Assembly (NCBI RefSeq): GCF_014205685.1 | Contig: NZ_JACIIU010000001.1 | Span: forward strand, 248,001 to 312,000 | Length of the DNA: 64,000 nucleotides | Direction: 5' to 3' | Origin: Paenochrobactrum gallinarii | GTDB taxonomy: Bacteria > Pseudomonadota > Alphaproteobacteria > Rhizobiales > Rhizobiaceae | Shown here: positions 8,843 through 17,959 of the stretch, one piece after another | Numbering within the stretch: position 1 is the first letter of the stretch | Layout of the letters: the number at the start of each line of letters is the position of its first letter | Notes under the pieces: model-generated | Seen by the model: the letters and a program-made list of their open reading frames with translations, nothing else | Database searches by the model: none | Told to the model about the DNA's origin: nothing | Made by a program: the position numbers and the translations under genes

Positions 8843-8875
8843 ATTTAAACATGATGTTTCAAGTCATATTTAAAT
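8843..8875 (-). promoter_or_regulatory. Candidate iron operator (IRO-like) before the siderophore reductase gene
   Basis: TGA-N9-TCA (8852-8866) fits the short iron-responsive operator known for RirA in rhizobia. It lies between the flanking inverted repeat ATTTAAA/TTTAAAT (8843-8849, 8869-8875), about 70 bases before the chosen start. The motif has only six fixed bases, so chance occurrence is possible, but the place is right. Confidence 0.4.
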
Positions 8876-10086
8876 TACTCAATTTTCAGCGAACACAATA
8901 TCGTGACAGGCAAGGCTTGCCGCCACACATCAAAGGAGCCAAGCTCTGCGGCTTGCGCCACGCAAAGGCGCACCAATTCGCCCCCATATTGTGCACGCCA
9001 TTGATGAAGCGCGATCTCGCTTTGCAGTGTCACGGCATTGGCAACCAATCGGCCACCTGGTTTCAAGGCCTGCCAGCAGCTTTGCAAAACATCCTCACCC
9101 GTTACACCGCCACCAATAAAAATGGCATCCGGCACTTCTAATCCGGCCAGTGCTTCCGGCGCTTTACCGCGCACCAACTGCAATGAAGGCACGCCAAGGT
9201 TTGCAGCATTTTGCAGGATGAATTCCTGCCTTTGCGCATTGGCTTCAATGGCAATTGCGCGGCAGCTAGGATGCATCCGCATCCATTCAATACTGATCGA
9301 GCCACAGCCTGCCCCCACATCCCACAACAGTTGATGCGGTTGCGGCATCAGACGTGCAAGCGTGACTGCGCGAATATCCTGCTTGGTGAGCTGACCATCA
9401 TTGATAAAATGCGCGTCACTCAAGCCACTGCTCAGTGGCATTAAAACAGGCTTTTCATCGGCGATGCACTCAATTGCCAAGATATTCAGATCGGCACATT
9501 CCGATGCCTGCCAAGCCGCCGCTTCTGCACTGTGAATATGTTGTTTTTCACCACCTAAATGCTCAAGCACAGTGATTTGGCTGCGACCAAACCCACGCGC
9601 CTGCAATAATTGCGCCACCGCCAAAGGTGTTTTTCCGCTATCGCTCAGCACCAAAAGCTTATTTCCGGCATGGATATATTTTTGCAAAATCGGCAATGGT
9701 CGCCCATGTACGCTTAAACATTCCACATCCTGCAATGCCCAGCCCATCCGTGCTGCGGCCAATGAATAAGAGGACGGGAAAGGAATAATCTCCACCTCGG
9801 CAAGGGTGAAATGCCGCATCAAGCTGGCGCCCATGCCAAAAAACATAGGATCACCGCTGGCAAGAACCACCACCGGCTTCCCTTGTCGTGCTGCAATCAT
9901 TTCATAAGATTGTGCAAAAGGCACCGGCCAGGCAGTAGTCTCAGCCTGATGGTGGCCTTCAACCAAGGCCAGATGACGCTGCCCGCCAAAAATCGCTTGT
10001 GCTGAAGCAATGGCATTTTTTGCTTGCTGTCCCAGACCGGAAAAACCGTCTTCGCCAATTCCGATCACTGTCAGCCAGCGTGCCAT
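8875..10086 (-). CDS. cobL: Precorrin-6B C5,15-methyltransferase (decarboxylating)
   Basis: Methylates C5 and C15 of dihydro-precorrin-6 and decarboxylates the C12 acetate to give precorrin-8. It is the full-length fused form (about 403 residues): an N-terminal CbiE-like tetrapyrrole methylase (GIGEDGFSGL, ASGDPMFFGMG) and a C-terminal CbiT-like SAM domain (LLWDVGAGCGSISIEW). ATG 10086 has AAGGAG 8 bases upstream; the longer reading to 10143 adds unrelated residues. It is divergent from cobG across a 73-base gap that must hold both promoters; no B12 box was found there. The iron genes follow on the same strand after 93 bases. Confidence 0.96.
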   Translation of the reverse strand: MARWLTVIGIGEDGFSGLGQQAKNAIASAQAIFGGQRHLALVEGHHQAETTAWPVPFAQSYEMIAARQGKPVVVLASGDPMFFGMGASLMRHFTLAEVEIIPFPSSYSLAAARMGWALQDVECLSVHGRPLPILQKYIHAGNKLLVLSDSGKTPLAVAQLLQARGFGRSQITVLEHLGGEKQHIHSAEAAAWQASECADLNILAIECIADEKPVLMPLSSGLSDAHFINDGQLTKQDIRAVTLARLMPQPHQLLWDVGAGCGSISIEWMRMHPSCRAIAIEANAQRQEFILQNAANLGVPSLQLVRGKAPEALAGLEVPDAIFIGGGVTGEDVLQSCWQALKPGGRLVANAVTLQSEIALHQWRAQYGGELVRLCVAQAAELGSFDVWRQALPVTILCSLKIE

Positions 10087-10159
10087 CTTTTTTGCTCCTT
10101 TTACACTCAATACTGGTTTGACTGTGGCATGATTAAAGATCAAGGCGTATAAGAAAAAA

Positions 10160-11503
10160 ATGCCAGCAAACCTGCCTCAAAACCCTCATTCTCCTGACCG
10201 CCGCAGCGCCTGTCCCGGATTATTCCGCATGACCAGCGCATTAGATGGCCATATCTGCCGCATCAAGCTGCCACTTGGCCGGATAACATGCGCGCAGGCA
10301 GAAGAAATAGCACGGTTAAGCGAGCAATATGGCAACGGCATTATTGAGCTGACGATTCGCTCCAATCTGCAATTGCGCGGCGTAAAACCAGAAAACCGCG
10401 AAAGACTGATCAAAGCCTTGCTGGCATGTGGCTTGGGGCCTTTGAAAGCTGATGGCGATGATGTGCGTAATGTCATGGTCAACCCGACCGCCGGCATCGA
10501 TGCAAGCCAGCTGACTGACACCACAAATCTTGCCCATGATTTACTGCGCATTTTGCAATTAACGCCGCGCTACCACGCATTATCGCCAAAGTTTTCGCTG
10601 CTTATTGATGGTGGCGAGGCTTGCGCTATCACCACCCATGCCAGCGATATCTGGCTGAGCGCCTGTGCAGATGGTGAGCATTATGCTTTTGGCTTTGCCT
10701 CAACACCTTTGCAATCTGCTTATCTGATTAAAACAACCGATGCGCTTGCCTTTGTCTCTGCCTGTCTGGACACATTTCTGACCTTAGCCGAACAATTCAA
10801 TATCAGTCGCATGAAGCAGTTATTGGCTCATATCAGCCCTGAAGAGTGGATAGTTGCAATCACAAAACAGTTTAACGGGCTTATCCAAACAGCTCATTGG
10901 CAGCGCCAAGCGGCTAAAGCTTTTGCCCATCTCGGGCAACACGCCCAAAGCGATAAAACTCAAAACTATGTCGGTGCAACGCCGTTCTTAGGCCGGTTGT
11001 CTCCGCATGACATGCAAAAACTTGGCATCATCGCTCTCTCTGCGGGTTCTGATTATTTTTGTCTCACTCCGTGGCAGAGTTTAATCATCCCTAATATTGA
11101 TGCGATAAAAGCACCCACTATAATACAACAATTGCACGATGCAGGCTTTACCAGTGAAAGCCACGCAATTGCAGCCAATATCCGTGCTTGTTCCGGCTCT
11201 AAAGGTTGCGGCTCAGCACTCGCTGACACGCAAAATGATGCCAAACAATTGGCACAGCTGCTCGGCCAACAAACAATGCCGTTTATTCATTTAACCGGCT
11301 GTGCCAAATCCTGCGCTTCGTTAAGCGCTCTGCCGGTCACACTTTTAGCAACCAAGCCACAGCATTATGATCTCTTTTTGCAAGACAAAACTGGACGATC
11401 ACGCTTTGGAACGCTATTGGCCAGCAATATAACAATTCAGGATGCAGCTAAACTGCTGCAACAACACCCAATATCCAAAAATACGGGAACCGGTAATGTC
11501 TGA
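10160..11503 (+). CDS. cobG: Precorrin-3B synthase (oxygen-dependent)
   Basis: Mono-oxygenase that hydroxylates precorrin-3A and forms the gamma-lactone, the oxygen-requiring step before ring contraction. It belongs to the sulfite/nitrite reductase-like family. The iron-sulfur cysteines are visible as CSGSKGC (C-x5-C) near residue 350 and TGCAKSC (C-x3-C) near residue 380. The N-terminus has CPGLFRMTSALDGHICRIKLPLG, cut here at CPGLFRMTSALDG for the conserved core, and IIELTIRSNLQLRG. Length of 447 residues is normal. Its presence marks the pathway as the aerobic kind. It heads an operon and its last 8 bases overlap the start of cobH. Confidence 0.94.
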   Translation: MPANLPQNPHSPDRRSACPGLFRMTSALDGHICRIKLPLGRITCAQAEEIARLSEQYGNGIIELTIRSNLQLRGVKPENRERLIKALLACGLGPLKADGDDVRNVMVNPTAGIDASQLTDTTNLAHDLLRILQLTPRYHALSPKFSLLIDGGEACAITTHASDIWLSACADGEHYAFGFASTPLQSAYLIKTTDALAFVSACLDTFLTLAEQFNISRMKQLLAHISPEEWIVAITKQFNGLIQTAHWQRQAAKAFAHLGQHAQSDKTQNYVGATPFLGRLSPHDMQKLGIIALSAGSDYFCLTPWQSLIIPNIDAIKAPTIIQQLHDAGFTSESHAIAANIRACSGSKGCGSALADTQNDAKQLAQLLGQQTMPFIHLTGCAKSCASLSALPVTLLATKPQHYDLFLQDKTGRSRFGTLLASNITIQDAAKLLQQHPISKNTGTGNV

Positions 11504-12122
11504 TTATATCCGTGACGGACAGGCGATTTATGATCGCTCTTTCGCCATTATTCGCTCTGAAGCCAATCTGGCCAATATTCCGGCCGACATGGAAAAGCTC
11601 GCTGTGCGTGTGGCGCACGCTTCCGGCATGGTTGATGTGATTGACGATCTGGTATTTTCAGACGGCGCAGGCAAATCCGGCCGCGATGCATTGCTGGGAG
11701 GCGCACCAATTATTTGTGACGCGCGCATGGTTGCCGAAGGTGTGACCCGTGCAAGATTGCCAGCCGACAATCAGGTCATCTGCACCCTAAATGACCCTTC
11801 TGTGCCGGAACTGGCCAAAAAACTTGGCAATACACGTTCCGCCGCAGCGCTTGAACTCTGGCTGCCGCATCTGGAAGGCAGTGTTGTTTCCATCGGTAAT
11901 GCACCAACCGCTCTTTTCCGCCTGTTGGAAATGATTGATCAGGGCGCACCAAAACCTGCACTCATCATTGGTATGCCGGTTGGTTTTGTCGGCGCGGTTG
12001 AGTCAAAAGATGAACTGGCCGCTAACAGCCACGGTGTGCCTTTTGTGATTGTGCGCGGTCGTCGTGGCGGCAGTGCCATGGCCGCAGCCGCTATCAATGC
12101 CCTTGCTTCGGAGAAGGAATAA
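11496..12122 (+). CDS. cobH: Precorrin-8X methylmutase
   Basis: Moves a methyl group from C11 to C12 of precorrin-8 to give hydrogenobyrinate. The protein has about 208 residues, the usual size, with the catalytic His in [10 protein letters not shown] and the family blocks [15 protein letters not shown] and [16 protein letters not shown] 11496 lies inside the last codons of cobG (ATGTCTGA overlap), a sign of translational coupling; the longer reading from 11442 is only cobG in another frame. It ends by sharing one base with the cobI start. Confidence 0.96.
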   Translation: MSDYIRDGQAIYDRSFAIIRSEANLANIPADMEKLAVRVAHASGMVDVIDDLVFSDGAGKSGRDALLGGAPIICDARMVAEGVTRARLPADNQVICTLNDPSVPELAKKLGNTRSAAALELWLPHLEGSVVSIGNAPTALFRLLEMIDQGAPKPALIIGMPVGFVGAVESKDELAANSHGVPFVIVRGRRGGSAMAAAAINALASEKE

Positions 12123-12862
12123 TGAGCGCCTCTCCCAAGGGTAAACTCTATGGCTTAGGCGTTGGCCCCGGCGACCCTGAACTGATGACACTCAAAGCAT
12201 TGCGCCTGCTGAAGGCTTCGCCGGTCGTTGCCTATCACGCGGCCAAGGGTAAAAAAGGCAATGCTTTAAGCATCGTCGAAGAGTTTTTATCGCCTGAGCA
12301 GACCCTCATTCCGCTGATTTATCCGGTCACCACCGAAAAACTGCCCGAACATATGAATTACGAGCAGATCGTCAGTGATTTTTATACGGAAATCACTGAT
12401 CAGTTGGCCGCGCATCTTGATGCTGGTCAGGATGTTGCGGTGATTGCCGAAGGTGATCCGTTCTTCTACGGCTCGTTCATGTATATTCATGACCGTTTGG
12501 CACAGCGTTTTGAAACCCATGTGGTGCCTGGTGTATGTTCAGTGCTTGCTGCGTCAGCCGTGCTTGGTGCGCCTTTATGCTATCGCAATCAGGTTTTGAG
12601 CATCCTCTCCGGCGTGATGAGCCATGAAGAGTTGCGCGAAAAAATCCGTGCTACAGACGCCTGCGCTATCATGAAACTCGGTAAAAACCTTACCAAAGTG
12701 CGTGATGTTTTGCGTGAAGAAGGCTTGCTGGAACGTGCACTCTATATTGAGCGCGCCACCATGCAAAACCAGCGCATTATCCCGCTTGATGAAGTCAATG
12801 CTGATGAATGCCCCTATTTCTCGCTGATCCTTGTACCGGGTGAAAAATGGAACGGCCTATGA
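12122..12862 (+). CDS. cobI: Precorrin-2 C20-methyltransferase
   Basis: Transfers methyl from SAM to C20 of precorrin-2, giving precorrin-3A. It has 246 residues and the tetrapyrrole methylase blocks: [15 protein letters not shown] at the N-terminus, [15 protein letters not shown] in the middle, and [23 protein letters not shown] ribosome site precedes the ATG within the end of cobH, and its own end overlaps the next gene by ATGA, so cobG-cobH-cobI-cobJ are one tightly coupled operon. Confidence 0.96.
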   Translation: MSASPKGKLYGLGVGPGDPELMTLKALRLLKASPVVAYHAAKGKKGNALSIVEEFLSPEQTLIPLIYPVTTEKLPEHMNYEQIVSDFYTEITDQLAAHLDAGQDVAVIAEGDPFFYGSFMYIHDRLAQRFETHVVPGVCSVLAASAVLGAPLCYRNQVLSILSGVMSHEELREKIRATDACAIMKLGKNLTKVRDVLREEGLLERALYIERATMQNQRIIPLDEVNADECPYFSLILVPGEKWNGL

Positions 12863-14562
12863 CCCTCGCGCCCGCCATTTTGATATTAGGTCAGGCAAGC
12901 TTAGAGACCGCAAAAACCATAGCCGGTCTTTATCAGCGCGCCGAAATCTGGGGGCTTGAAGGCCGCGTTCAAGGGGCTGACAAAACCTATTCGCATTTTG
13001 GCGATACATTACGCGCCCTTTATCAGGAAGGCCGCCCGCTGATCGCTTTATGCGCCAGCGGCATTATCATTCGCGCACTTGCGCCCCTGCTCAGCAACAA
13101 ACAGGCCGAGCCTCCGGTTTTAAGCATTGCTGAAGATGGCAGTGCAGTTGTGCCCCTACTTGGCGGCCTGACCGGCGTCAACGATATGGCAAAAACCATT
13201 GCCAAGGCCTTCGATGTAAAACCCGCCATTACCACCAGCGGTGAATTGCGCTTTGGCATCAACCTGTTGCATCCGCCGGTTGATATGGTCTTGGCTAATC
13301 CCGATGCCGCCAAAAAATTCACCTCTGATTTGCTCGCAGGTGCAGCTTTACGCCTCATCGGTCAGTCACAATGGATCAAGCGCTCTAAATTACCACTCCA
13401 CGATGATGGCGATTTAACAATCCGTATAACGCCGGAAATCACAAGCCCAAGCGACAATGAGCTGATCTATCACCCGCGCACGATAGTCATTGGTATTGAA
13501 AAACCATGTGCGGATTTATATGACCATGTGGCAAAAATCTTAGCAAATGCCGGATTGGCAGCACCCTCATTAGCGCTCATCCTTGCCCATGAACATGATT
13601 GCAACAATGATGATATTCGTCGCTTTGCCGCGCAATCCGGCTTACCATTACGTTTTGTCGAAACAGAGGGTGCGCTTACCCCGCATAGTGTTGATGAACC
13701 CGTCAAGCTGATTGAAGAAACCCAAGTGACAATCGCAATCGCCGACACACCGCAAGATATTGTCTTGTGCGGGCGTCCGCGCGGGCGTCTCAGCGTGATT
13801 GGCTTAGGGCCCGGCGACAAGCAATTTACCACGCCTGCGGTTTTAGCCGAGCTTGCCCAAGCGCAAGATTTACTTGGCTATGAAACCTACATTAAAATGG
13901 CCGGAACCTTACGCGACGACCAGCGCATTTATGCAACCGACAATCGCGAAGAAATGCAGCGTGCCCGTCATGCTTTTGAACTCGCTGCATCAGGGCGCTC
14001 TGTAGTGATGGTCTCCTCCGGTGATCCGGGTGTTTTTGCCATGGCAACAGCCGTGATGGAAGCGCTTGACCAAAGCGACAATCCAAGCTGGCACGCGGTT
14101 GATCTGGTCATTCAGCCCGGCATTTCTGCCGCTATGTCGGCAGCTTCTAAGGCCGGAGCACCATTGGGGCATGATTTCTGCATCATCTCACTTTCGGATA
14201 ATTTAAAGCCGTGGAGCGTGATTGAAAATCGCATCCACCATGCCGCTTTGGCCGATATGGTGATGGCGTTTTACAATCCGGTTTCCAAGGCACGCCCGCA
14301 TCAATTGGGACAAGCAATTGAAAAATTACGCCAGCTTCGAACGCCGGAAACGCCTGTCATACTGGCACGCGATATCGGACGCCCTGCCGAAAGCTTACGC
14401 CATATCACCCTTAGTGAATTGCATTCCGACATGGTGGATATGCGCACGGTTGTGCTGGTCGGCTCCAGTCTGACACGGACATTTGACCGCGCAATGGGGC
14501 AAAAATGGACCTATACGCCGCGCTGGTATGGCGACGAGCACCGCCCTAAAGACTTCAAATAA
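12859..14562 (+). CDS. cobJ: CbiG-CobJ fusion: CbiG-like protein + precorrin-3B C17-methyltransferase
   Basis: The C-terminal ~250 residues are CobJ/Cbi[42 protein letters not shown] and an end like other C17-methyltransferases. This enzyme methylates C17 and contracts the ring. The first ~310 residues are CbiG-like: an N-terminal domain with [13 protein letters not shown] and [16 protein letters not shown], a middle part, and a CbiG_C/CobE-like part beginning [17 protein letters not shown]. CbiG opens the delta-lactone of cobalt-precorrin-5A in the oxygen-independent pathway, so its place here is unexpected. I chose ATG 12859, which overlaps the cobI stop as ATGA; ATG 12847 is possible. A separate cobE lies elsewhere in the window. 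A strong terminator follows. Confidence 0.92.
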   Translation: MTLAPAILILGQASLETAKTIAGLYQRAEIWGLEGRVQGADKTYSHFGDTLRALYQEGRPLIALCASGIIIRALAPLLSNKQAEPPVLSIAEDGSAVVPLLGGLTGVNDMAKTIAKAFDVKPAITTSGELRFGINLLHPPVDMVLANPDAAKKFTSDLLAGAALRLIGQSQWIKRSKLPLHDDGDLTIRITPEITSPSDNELIYHPRTIVIGIEKPCADLYDHVAKILANAGLAAPSLALILAHEHDCNNDDIRRFAAQSGLPLRFVETEGALTPHSVDEPVKLIEETQVTIAIADTPQDIVLCGRPRGRLSVIGLGPGDKQFTTPAVLAELAQAQDLLGYETYIKMAGTLRDDQRIYATDNREEMQRARHAFELAASGRSVVMVSSGDPGVFAMATAVMEALDQSDNPSWHAVDLVIQPGISAAMSAASKAGAPLGHDFCIISLSDNLKPWSVIENRIHHAALADMVMAFYNPVSKARPHQLGQAIEKLRQLRTPETPVILARDIGRPAESLRHITLSELHSDMVDMRTVVLVGSSLTRTFDRAMGQKWTYTPRWYGDEHRPKDFK

Positions 14563-14573
14563 ATCGCAGATAC

Positions 14574-14603
14574 AAAAAAGGCAGGGAAATCCCTGCCTTT
14601 TTC
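14574..14603. terminator. Bidirectional terminator after cobJ
   Basis: AAAGGCAGGGA and TCCCTGCCTTT form a perfect stem around AA, with A and T runs at the ends. It can serve cobJ and the convergent lipoprotein gene ending at 14621. Confidence 0.85.
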
Positions 14604-14620
14604 ATAGGTTCAAATCTCAC

Positions 14621-15121
14621 TTACTTTGCTTTTGCTTTAGCTTTGGCTTTGCCCTTGGCAGAAGCTTTCACAACTTCTGCCTTCTTAGCCGGTGCCTTGT
14701 TAGCAGCAGCTGCTGCGGCAGCATTGGCAGCAGCCTGATCAGCACTCATAGGCGTTGTATCAACAACCGAGCGTACGCTGCCCTTAGCATTGACCGAACA
14801 AACAGCACTGCGCAAATCAACCTTCAAAATCACATCCGTGCCGCCAGCAGAGCCCGGACGGCTATCAACTGCAGAAATCACTTTTTCAGGCAGGAAATAT
14901 TTGTTTGCAGCAGCAACAATGCAAGGATCAGCCAATGATGGCTCAACATATTTGGTCGCAGGAGCAAAAAAGCCTGAAGATTTGCCTGATCCCGAAACAG
15001 GCATCTGGACTTTGGTCTGCGTGCCGCCTGAAGGTGTAGTTGTGGTTGTACAAGCAGCCACTAAAGGCGCGATCATAGTCACTAAAATAACACGGGTTCC
15101 GGTGCGGGCACGACCAAGCAT
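14621..15121 (-). CDS. Lipoprotein with Lys/Ala-rich C-terminal tail
   Basis: About 166 residues. A signal sequence with lipobox VAAC is followed by a Thr/Ser-rich stretch, a compact middle part with two cysteines (SLADPCIVAAANKYFLP and SAVCSVNAKG) and a tail of about 45 residues made almost only of Ala and Lys, ending in AKGKAKAKAKAK, like histone H1-type tails. As a lipoprotein it should lie in the periplasm, where such a tail could bind acidic surface polymers; that is inference. ATG 15121 has AGGA 5 bases upstream; the GTG at 15133 overlaps that ribosome site. No family is recognised. It sits between cob genes but nothing else ties it to cobalamin. Confidence 0.75.
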   Translation of the reverse strand: MLGRARTGTRVILVTMIAPLVAACTTTTTPSGGTQTKVQMPVSGSGKSSGFFAPATKYVEPSLADPCIVAAANKYFLPEKVISAVDSRPGSAGGTDVILKVDLRSAVCSVNAKGSVRSVVDTTPMSADQAAANAAAAAAANKAPAKKAEVVKASAKGKAKAKAKAK

Positions 15122-15248
15122 AGCATTCCTCACATAGACTGAAGGGGCAAATTTTAACTGAAATAACTATTCGCTTTTGCGCGATTGTCGAGTGGCAGGA
15201 AGGTCACAGCGCAATGTTTAATGCAAAATTGCACAGCTGATTGCACCT

Positions 15249-16127
15249 TTATTTCAAAATCCAGTTTAAAATTTCACGCCAATCCGCCATCCGGATCGGT
15301 GTGCCATGATTGCCGCTTTCAAAGCGACGAAACTGCACCGGATAATTACCACCTGCTTTTTTCAGCTTTTGATAAAAAGCTTCCATATCAGTAACAGCAA
15401 AAACCGGATCACGGCTGCCATGCGCCAAAAAGATCGGTAAACGCCGCTTGAAGCTTGCCGTTTTTAAATAGCCGTCATCCCATAGCGAGCCAAGCAATAC
15501 TAAACCTGTCAAATGTGGTGCTGCCTGTTCATTGGCGGCAATGCGCCAGCACAAGGCACCACCAGCCGAGCCGCAGGATAAAACCAGCTGTGCCGATGGT
15601 GATTGCGATTTGAGAACGGCAATCAAAGCTGCAATCTGTGCTTCGCCCTGATTGGCAAAATCTTTAAATTCCGGCGTTACATAAAGGCCGCCATTCTGGC
15701 TTGTCAGATATTTGACGCGGTTAAAATTACCACCAAAGGTAAAATCATTCATGCCCTGATGGCGGTTGCCGCCTCGGCCATGCAAATAAATAACAATGAA
15801 AGACGCATTTTTCAGCTTGCCCGCCGCCATGGCCTTGACGTTGCCGGCCTCGGTTTTAAACACCAGATCCTGCTGATTGGCACGCGCGCGCAAGCTGACA
15901 TAATCATCTTTAACACGCTTTTCAGGAATGGCATCGCGGCCATTAATATCACGCATCTCATTGTAATCAATGACCTGATAAGCACCATTATCTTTAGAAG
16001 AAATCACTGCGGGATAAGCGAAATACTCATCCTTATAGGCAGGCAAAGCAGCAGCACTCGCCGAACTAACAAAACCGGCACACAGTAATGCTGCCAGCAA
16101 AGTGCTGCGTTTTAAAAATCTTGCCAC
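15249..16127 (-). CDS. Secreted alpha/beta hydrolase
   Basis: A signal peptide (cleavage probably after ASA) and about 265 mature residues of alpha/beta-hydrolase type. The oxyanion region is IYLHGRGGNRHQG, the nucleophile Ser lies in LSCGSAGGALC, the acid in HGSRDPVFAV and the His in SGNHGTPIR, so the triad is complete. It looks like dienelactone-hydrolase or esterase relatives acting in the periplasm; the substrate is unknown. The start is a GTG with GGGAGG 9 bases upstream. It follows the CobR-like gene by 43 bases and could be cotranscribed with it, yet a direct role in cobalamin synthesis is not evident. Confidence 0.82.
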   Translation of the reverse strand: MARFLKRSTLLAALLCAGFVSSASAAALPAYKDEYFAYPAVISSKDNGAYQVIDYNEMRDINGRDAIPEKRVKDDYVSLRARANQQDLVFKTEAGNVKAMAAGKLKNASFIVIYLHGRGGNRHQGMNDFTFGGNFNRVKYLTSQNGGLYVTPEFKDFANQGEAQIAALIAVLKSQSPSAQLVLSCGSAGGALCWRIAANEQAAPHLTGLVLLGSLWDDGYLKTASFKRRLPIFLAHGSRDPVFAVTDMEAFYQKLKKAGGNYPVQFRRFESGNHGTPIRMADWREILNWILK

Positions 16128-16170
16128 GTCCTGAGACCTCCCCCCGAAATATGTCGCAACTCTCTTTTAC

Positions 16171-16692
16171 TTAAAGCTGCAGCGCATGATAGCGGCGATT
16201 GAGATAAATCAGTGCTTCTTCATCGGTTTTTTGCGAAACAGCAACCACTTCGCCAAACACGACATAATGGGTGGAATGCTCCTGTACCGAGGTTACGCGG
16301 CAATCAAACGAAGCCAATGCATCGGTTAAAACCGGCGCACCGGTTACCAATGTCTGCCATTCACCCAAATCAAAACGCTCGTCCTGTGACATCTGAAACC
16401 GTCCGGAAAAAGCATCTGATAATTTCTGATGGGCTGCTGACAATGTATTAATGGCAAAAACACCATTCTCAATGAACAGCTTGTTATATTCATGCATCTT
16501 CTGCAAACAAACCAGCACAGTTGCCGGATTATCCGAAACAGAACAGCACGCCGTCAGGGTAAGACCACGTCTGCCAGCCTCACCATCTGTTGTCACCAAT
16601 TGTACGGCACCGGCAAAATGGCTCATCGCATTGCGATATACCTGCGGTTCGACTGCGGTACTTTCCAGACCTGTTACCTTCACGCTTTGCAC
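16171..16692 (-). CDS. cobR: Flavin reductase-like protein, probable cob(II)yrinate a,c-diamide reductase
   Basis: A flavin-reductase-like split-barrel protein of 173 residues: YRNAMSHFAGAVQLVTTDG, GLTLTACCSVSDNPATVLVC, NGVFAINTLSAAHQKLSDAF and HYVVFGEVVAV. In Brucella melitensis a protein of this family (CobR) was shown to reduce Co(II) corrinoid to Co(I) before adenosylation by CobO. Membership of the family is clear; the CobR function is inferred from its place inside the cob region. The alternative is a flavin reductase for some two-component oxygenase. The start is a GTG with AGGG about 8 bases upstream. Confidence 0.82.
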   Translation of the reverse strand: MQSVKVTGLESTAVEPQVYRNAMSHFAGAVQLVTTDGEAGRRGLTLTACCSVSDNPATVLVCLQKMHEYNKLFIENGVFAINTLSAAHQKLSDAFSGRFQMSQDERFDLGEWQTLVTGAPVLTDALASFDCRVTSVQEHSTHYVVFGEVVAVSQKTDEEALIYLNRRYHALQL

Positions 16693-16873
16693 GTTTTCAC
16701 CCTGAATATGTCAATATGCGATCAATTTACACCGCTCAATACGGTAATCCATAGCAATTGAGCAAGCTATTTCTTGTTATTTTATATGAGGCATTGCACG
16801 AAGCGCCTTAAACCGCTACCCACATTTATGTTATTTTCAAATTTTCCATCGCTTTAAACAAGATCGTTTCACC

Positions 16874-17959
16874 ATGATGTCCGGCTCTGCAAAAGCCCTG
16901 ATAATTGTAAGTTTTCTGTCTGCAACATTTCATGTGGCAGCGCCTGCACGCGCCGATGAAAATAAAATCGGCATTGCAGCACCTTTATCCGGTTCTTTTT
17001 CAATGCTCGGCGAACAATTGATCAAAGGCGCCAGACAAGCTCATCCCAATACAGCCTCACTGATCATTGCAGATGATTCTTGCTCGGCTGAAGGCGGAAA
17101 ACAAGCCGCTGATATTTTTATTAAAGAAAATGTCAGTCTGGTTACAGGCTTTTTATGCAGCGAAGCATTGGAAGCAGCACTTCCGCTTTTGCAACAAAAC
17201 CATATTCCCGTTCTCAGCAGCGGCGTGCAGGAGCGCACATTGACGGAAAAAAGAAAACCGGCTTCACTGCCTGTTTTTCGTCTTAGTACCGGCATGGAAA
17301 AAGAAGTAGCCGCTATCGGCTCAGCCCTTGGCAGCCTTTGGAAGCAAGAAGCTTTTGCCGTGATTGATGATGGCACGATTGAAGGACGCGAACTGGCGGC
17401 TGGTGTATTGCACGCGCTTAAAGAGCAACAGCTCGAGCCTGTTTTTACCGACACCTATCGCCCCGGTTTAGATAATCAGTCTGCTTTAGTCTCACGTCTG
17501 CGCCGTGCCGGAGCCAGCCATGTCTTTGTTGGCGGACAAGCCGATGATGCAGCGGCTATCGCGCACAGCGCTCAATCACTCAATTATCCGCTGATTATTG
17601 CCGGTGGCTCTTTATTGAACACCGCCGCCCCCGATATCACACTTTCAACCGATACATATATGGTTGCGCCGCTTTCGCCGGACAACCTGAAATCCGCACA
17701 GGATTTCAGACAAACCATGATCGGAAAAGGCGAAATTGTCGAAACCACACTGACGGCCGGTTTTGCCTCGCTGCAAATAGCCGATCAGGCCATTGCACGA
17801 GCACAAGAAAAGCTTGTCCCGATTGCAGAGGTCTTAAACTCCGCTGCCTTTGAAACCGTTCTTGGTACTATTCGTTTTAATCAAAACGGCATGCGCAGTG
17901 ATAATCCAAACCGGTTGCATCGTTTTAACGGACAAAATTTCGCGCCGGTTGAAAATTAA
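16874..17959 (+). CDS. Periplasmic binding protein of branched-chain amino acid (LivJ) type
   Basis: Signal peptide (to about residue 27, APARA-DE) and a type I periplasmic binding fold: IGIAAPLSGSFSMLGEQLIKG, IADDSCSAEGGKQAAD, VSLVTGFLCSEALEAALPLL and AGASHVFVGGQADDAAAIA. Proteins of this kind deliver amino acids or other small solutes to an inner-membrane ABC importer, but no permease or ATPase gene is near. It may be an orphan binding protein or serve a distant transporter. Its stop overlaps the stop of cobD on the other strand by four bases. Either of two adjacent ATGs could be the start. Confidence 0.85.
   Translation: MMSGSAKALIIVSFLSATFHVAAPARADENKIGIAAPLSGSFSMLGEQLIKGARQAHPNTASLIIADDSCSAEGGKQAADIFIKENVSLVTGFLCSEALEAALPLLQQNHIPVLSSGVQERTLTEKRKPASLPVFRLSTGMEKEVAAIGSALGSLWKQEAFAVIDDGTIEGRELAAGVLHALKEQQLEPVFTDTYRPGLDNQSALVSRLRRAGASHVFVGGQADDAAAIAHSAQSLNYPLIIAGGSLLNTAAPDITLSTDTYMVAPLSPDNLKSAQDFRQTMIGKGEIVETTLTAGFASLQIADQAIARAQEKLVPIAEVLNSAAFETVLGTIRFNQNGMRSDNPNRLHRFNGQNFAPVEN

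Noticed and set aside
13470-13832. Open frame of 120 codons opposite the CbiG-CobJ fusion
   Set aside because: Shadow of a well-supported gene.
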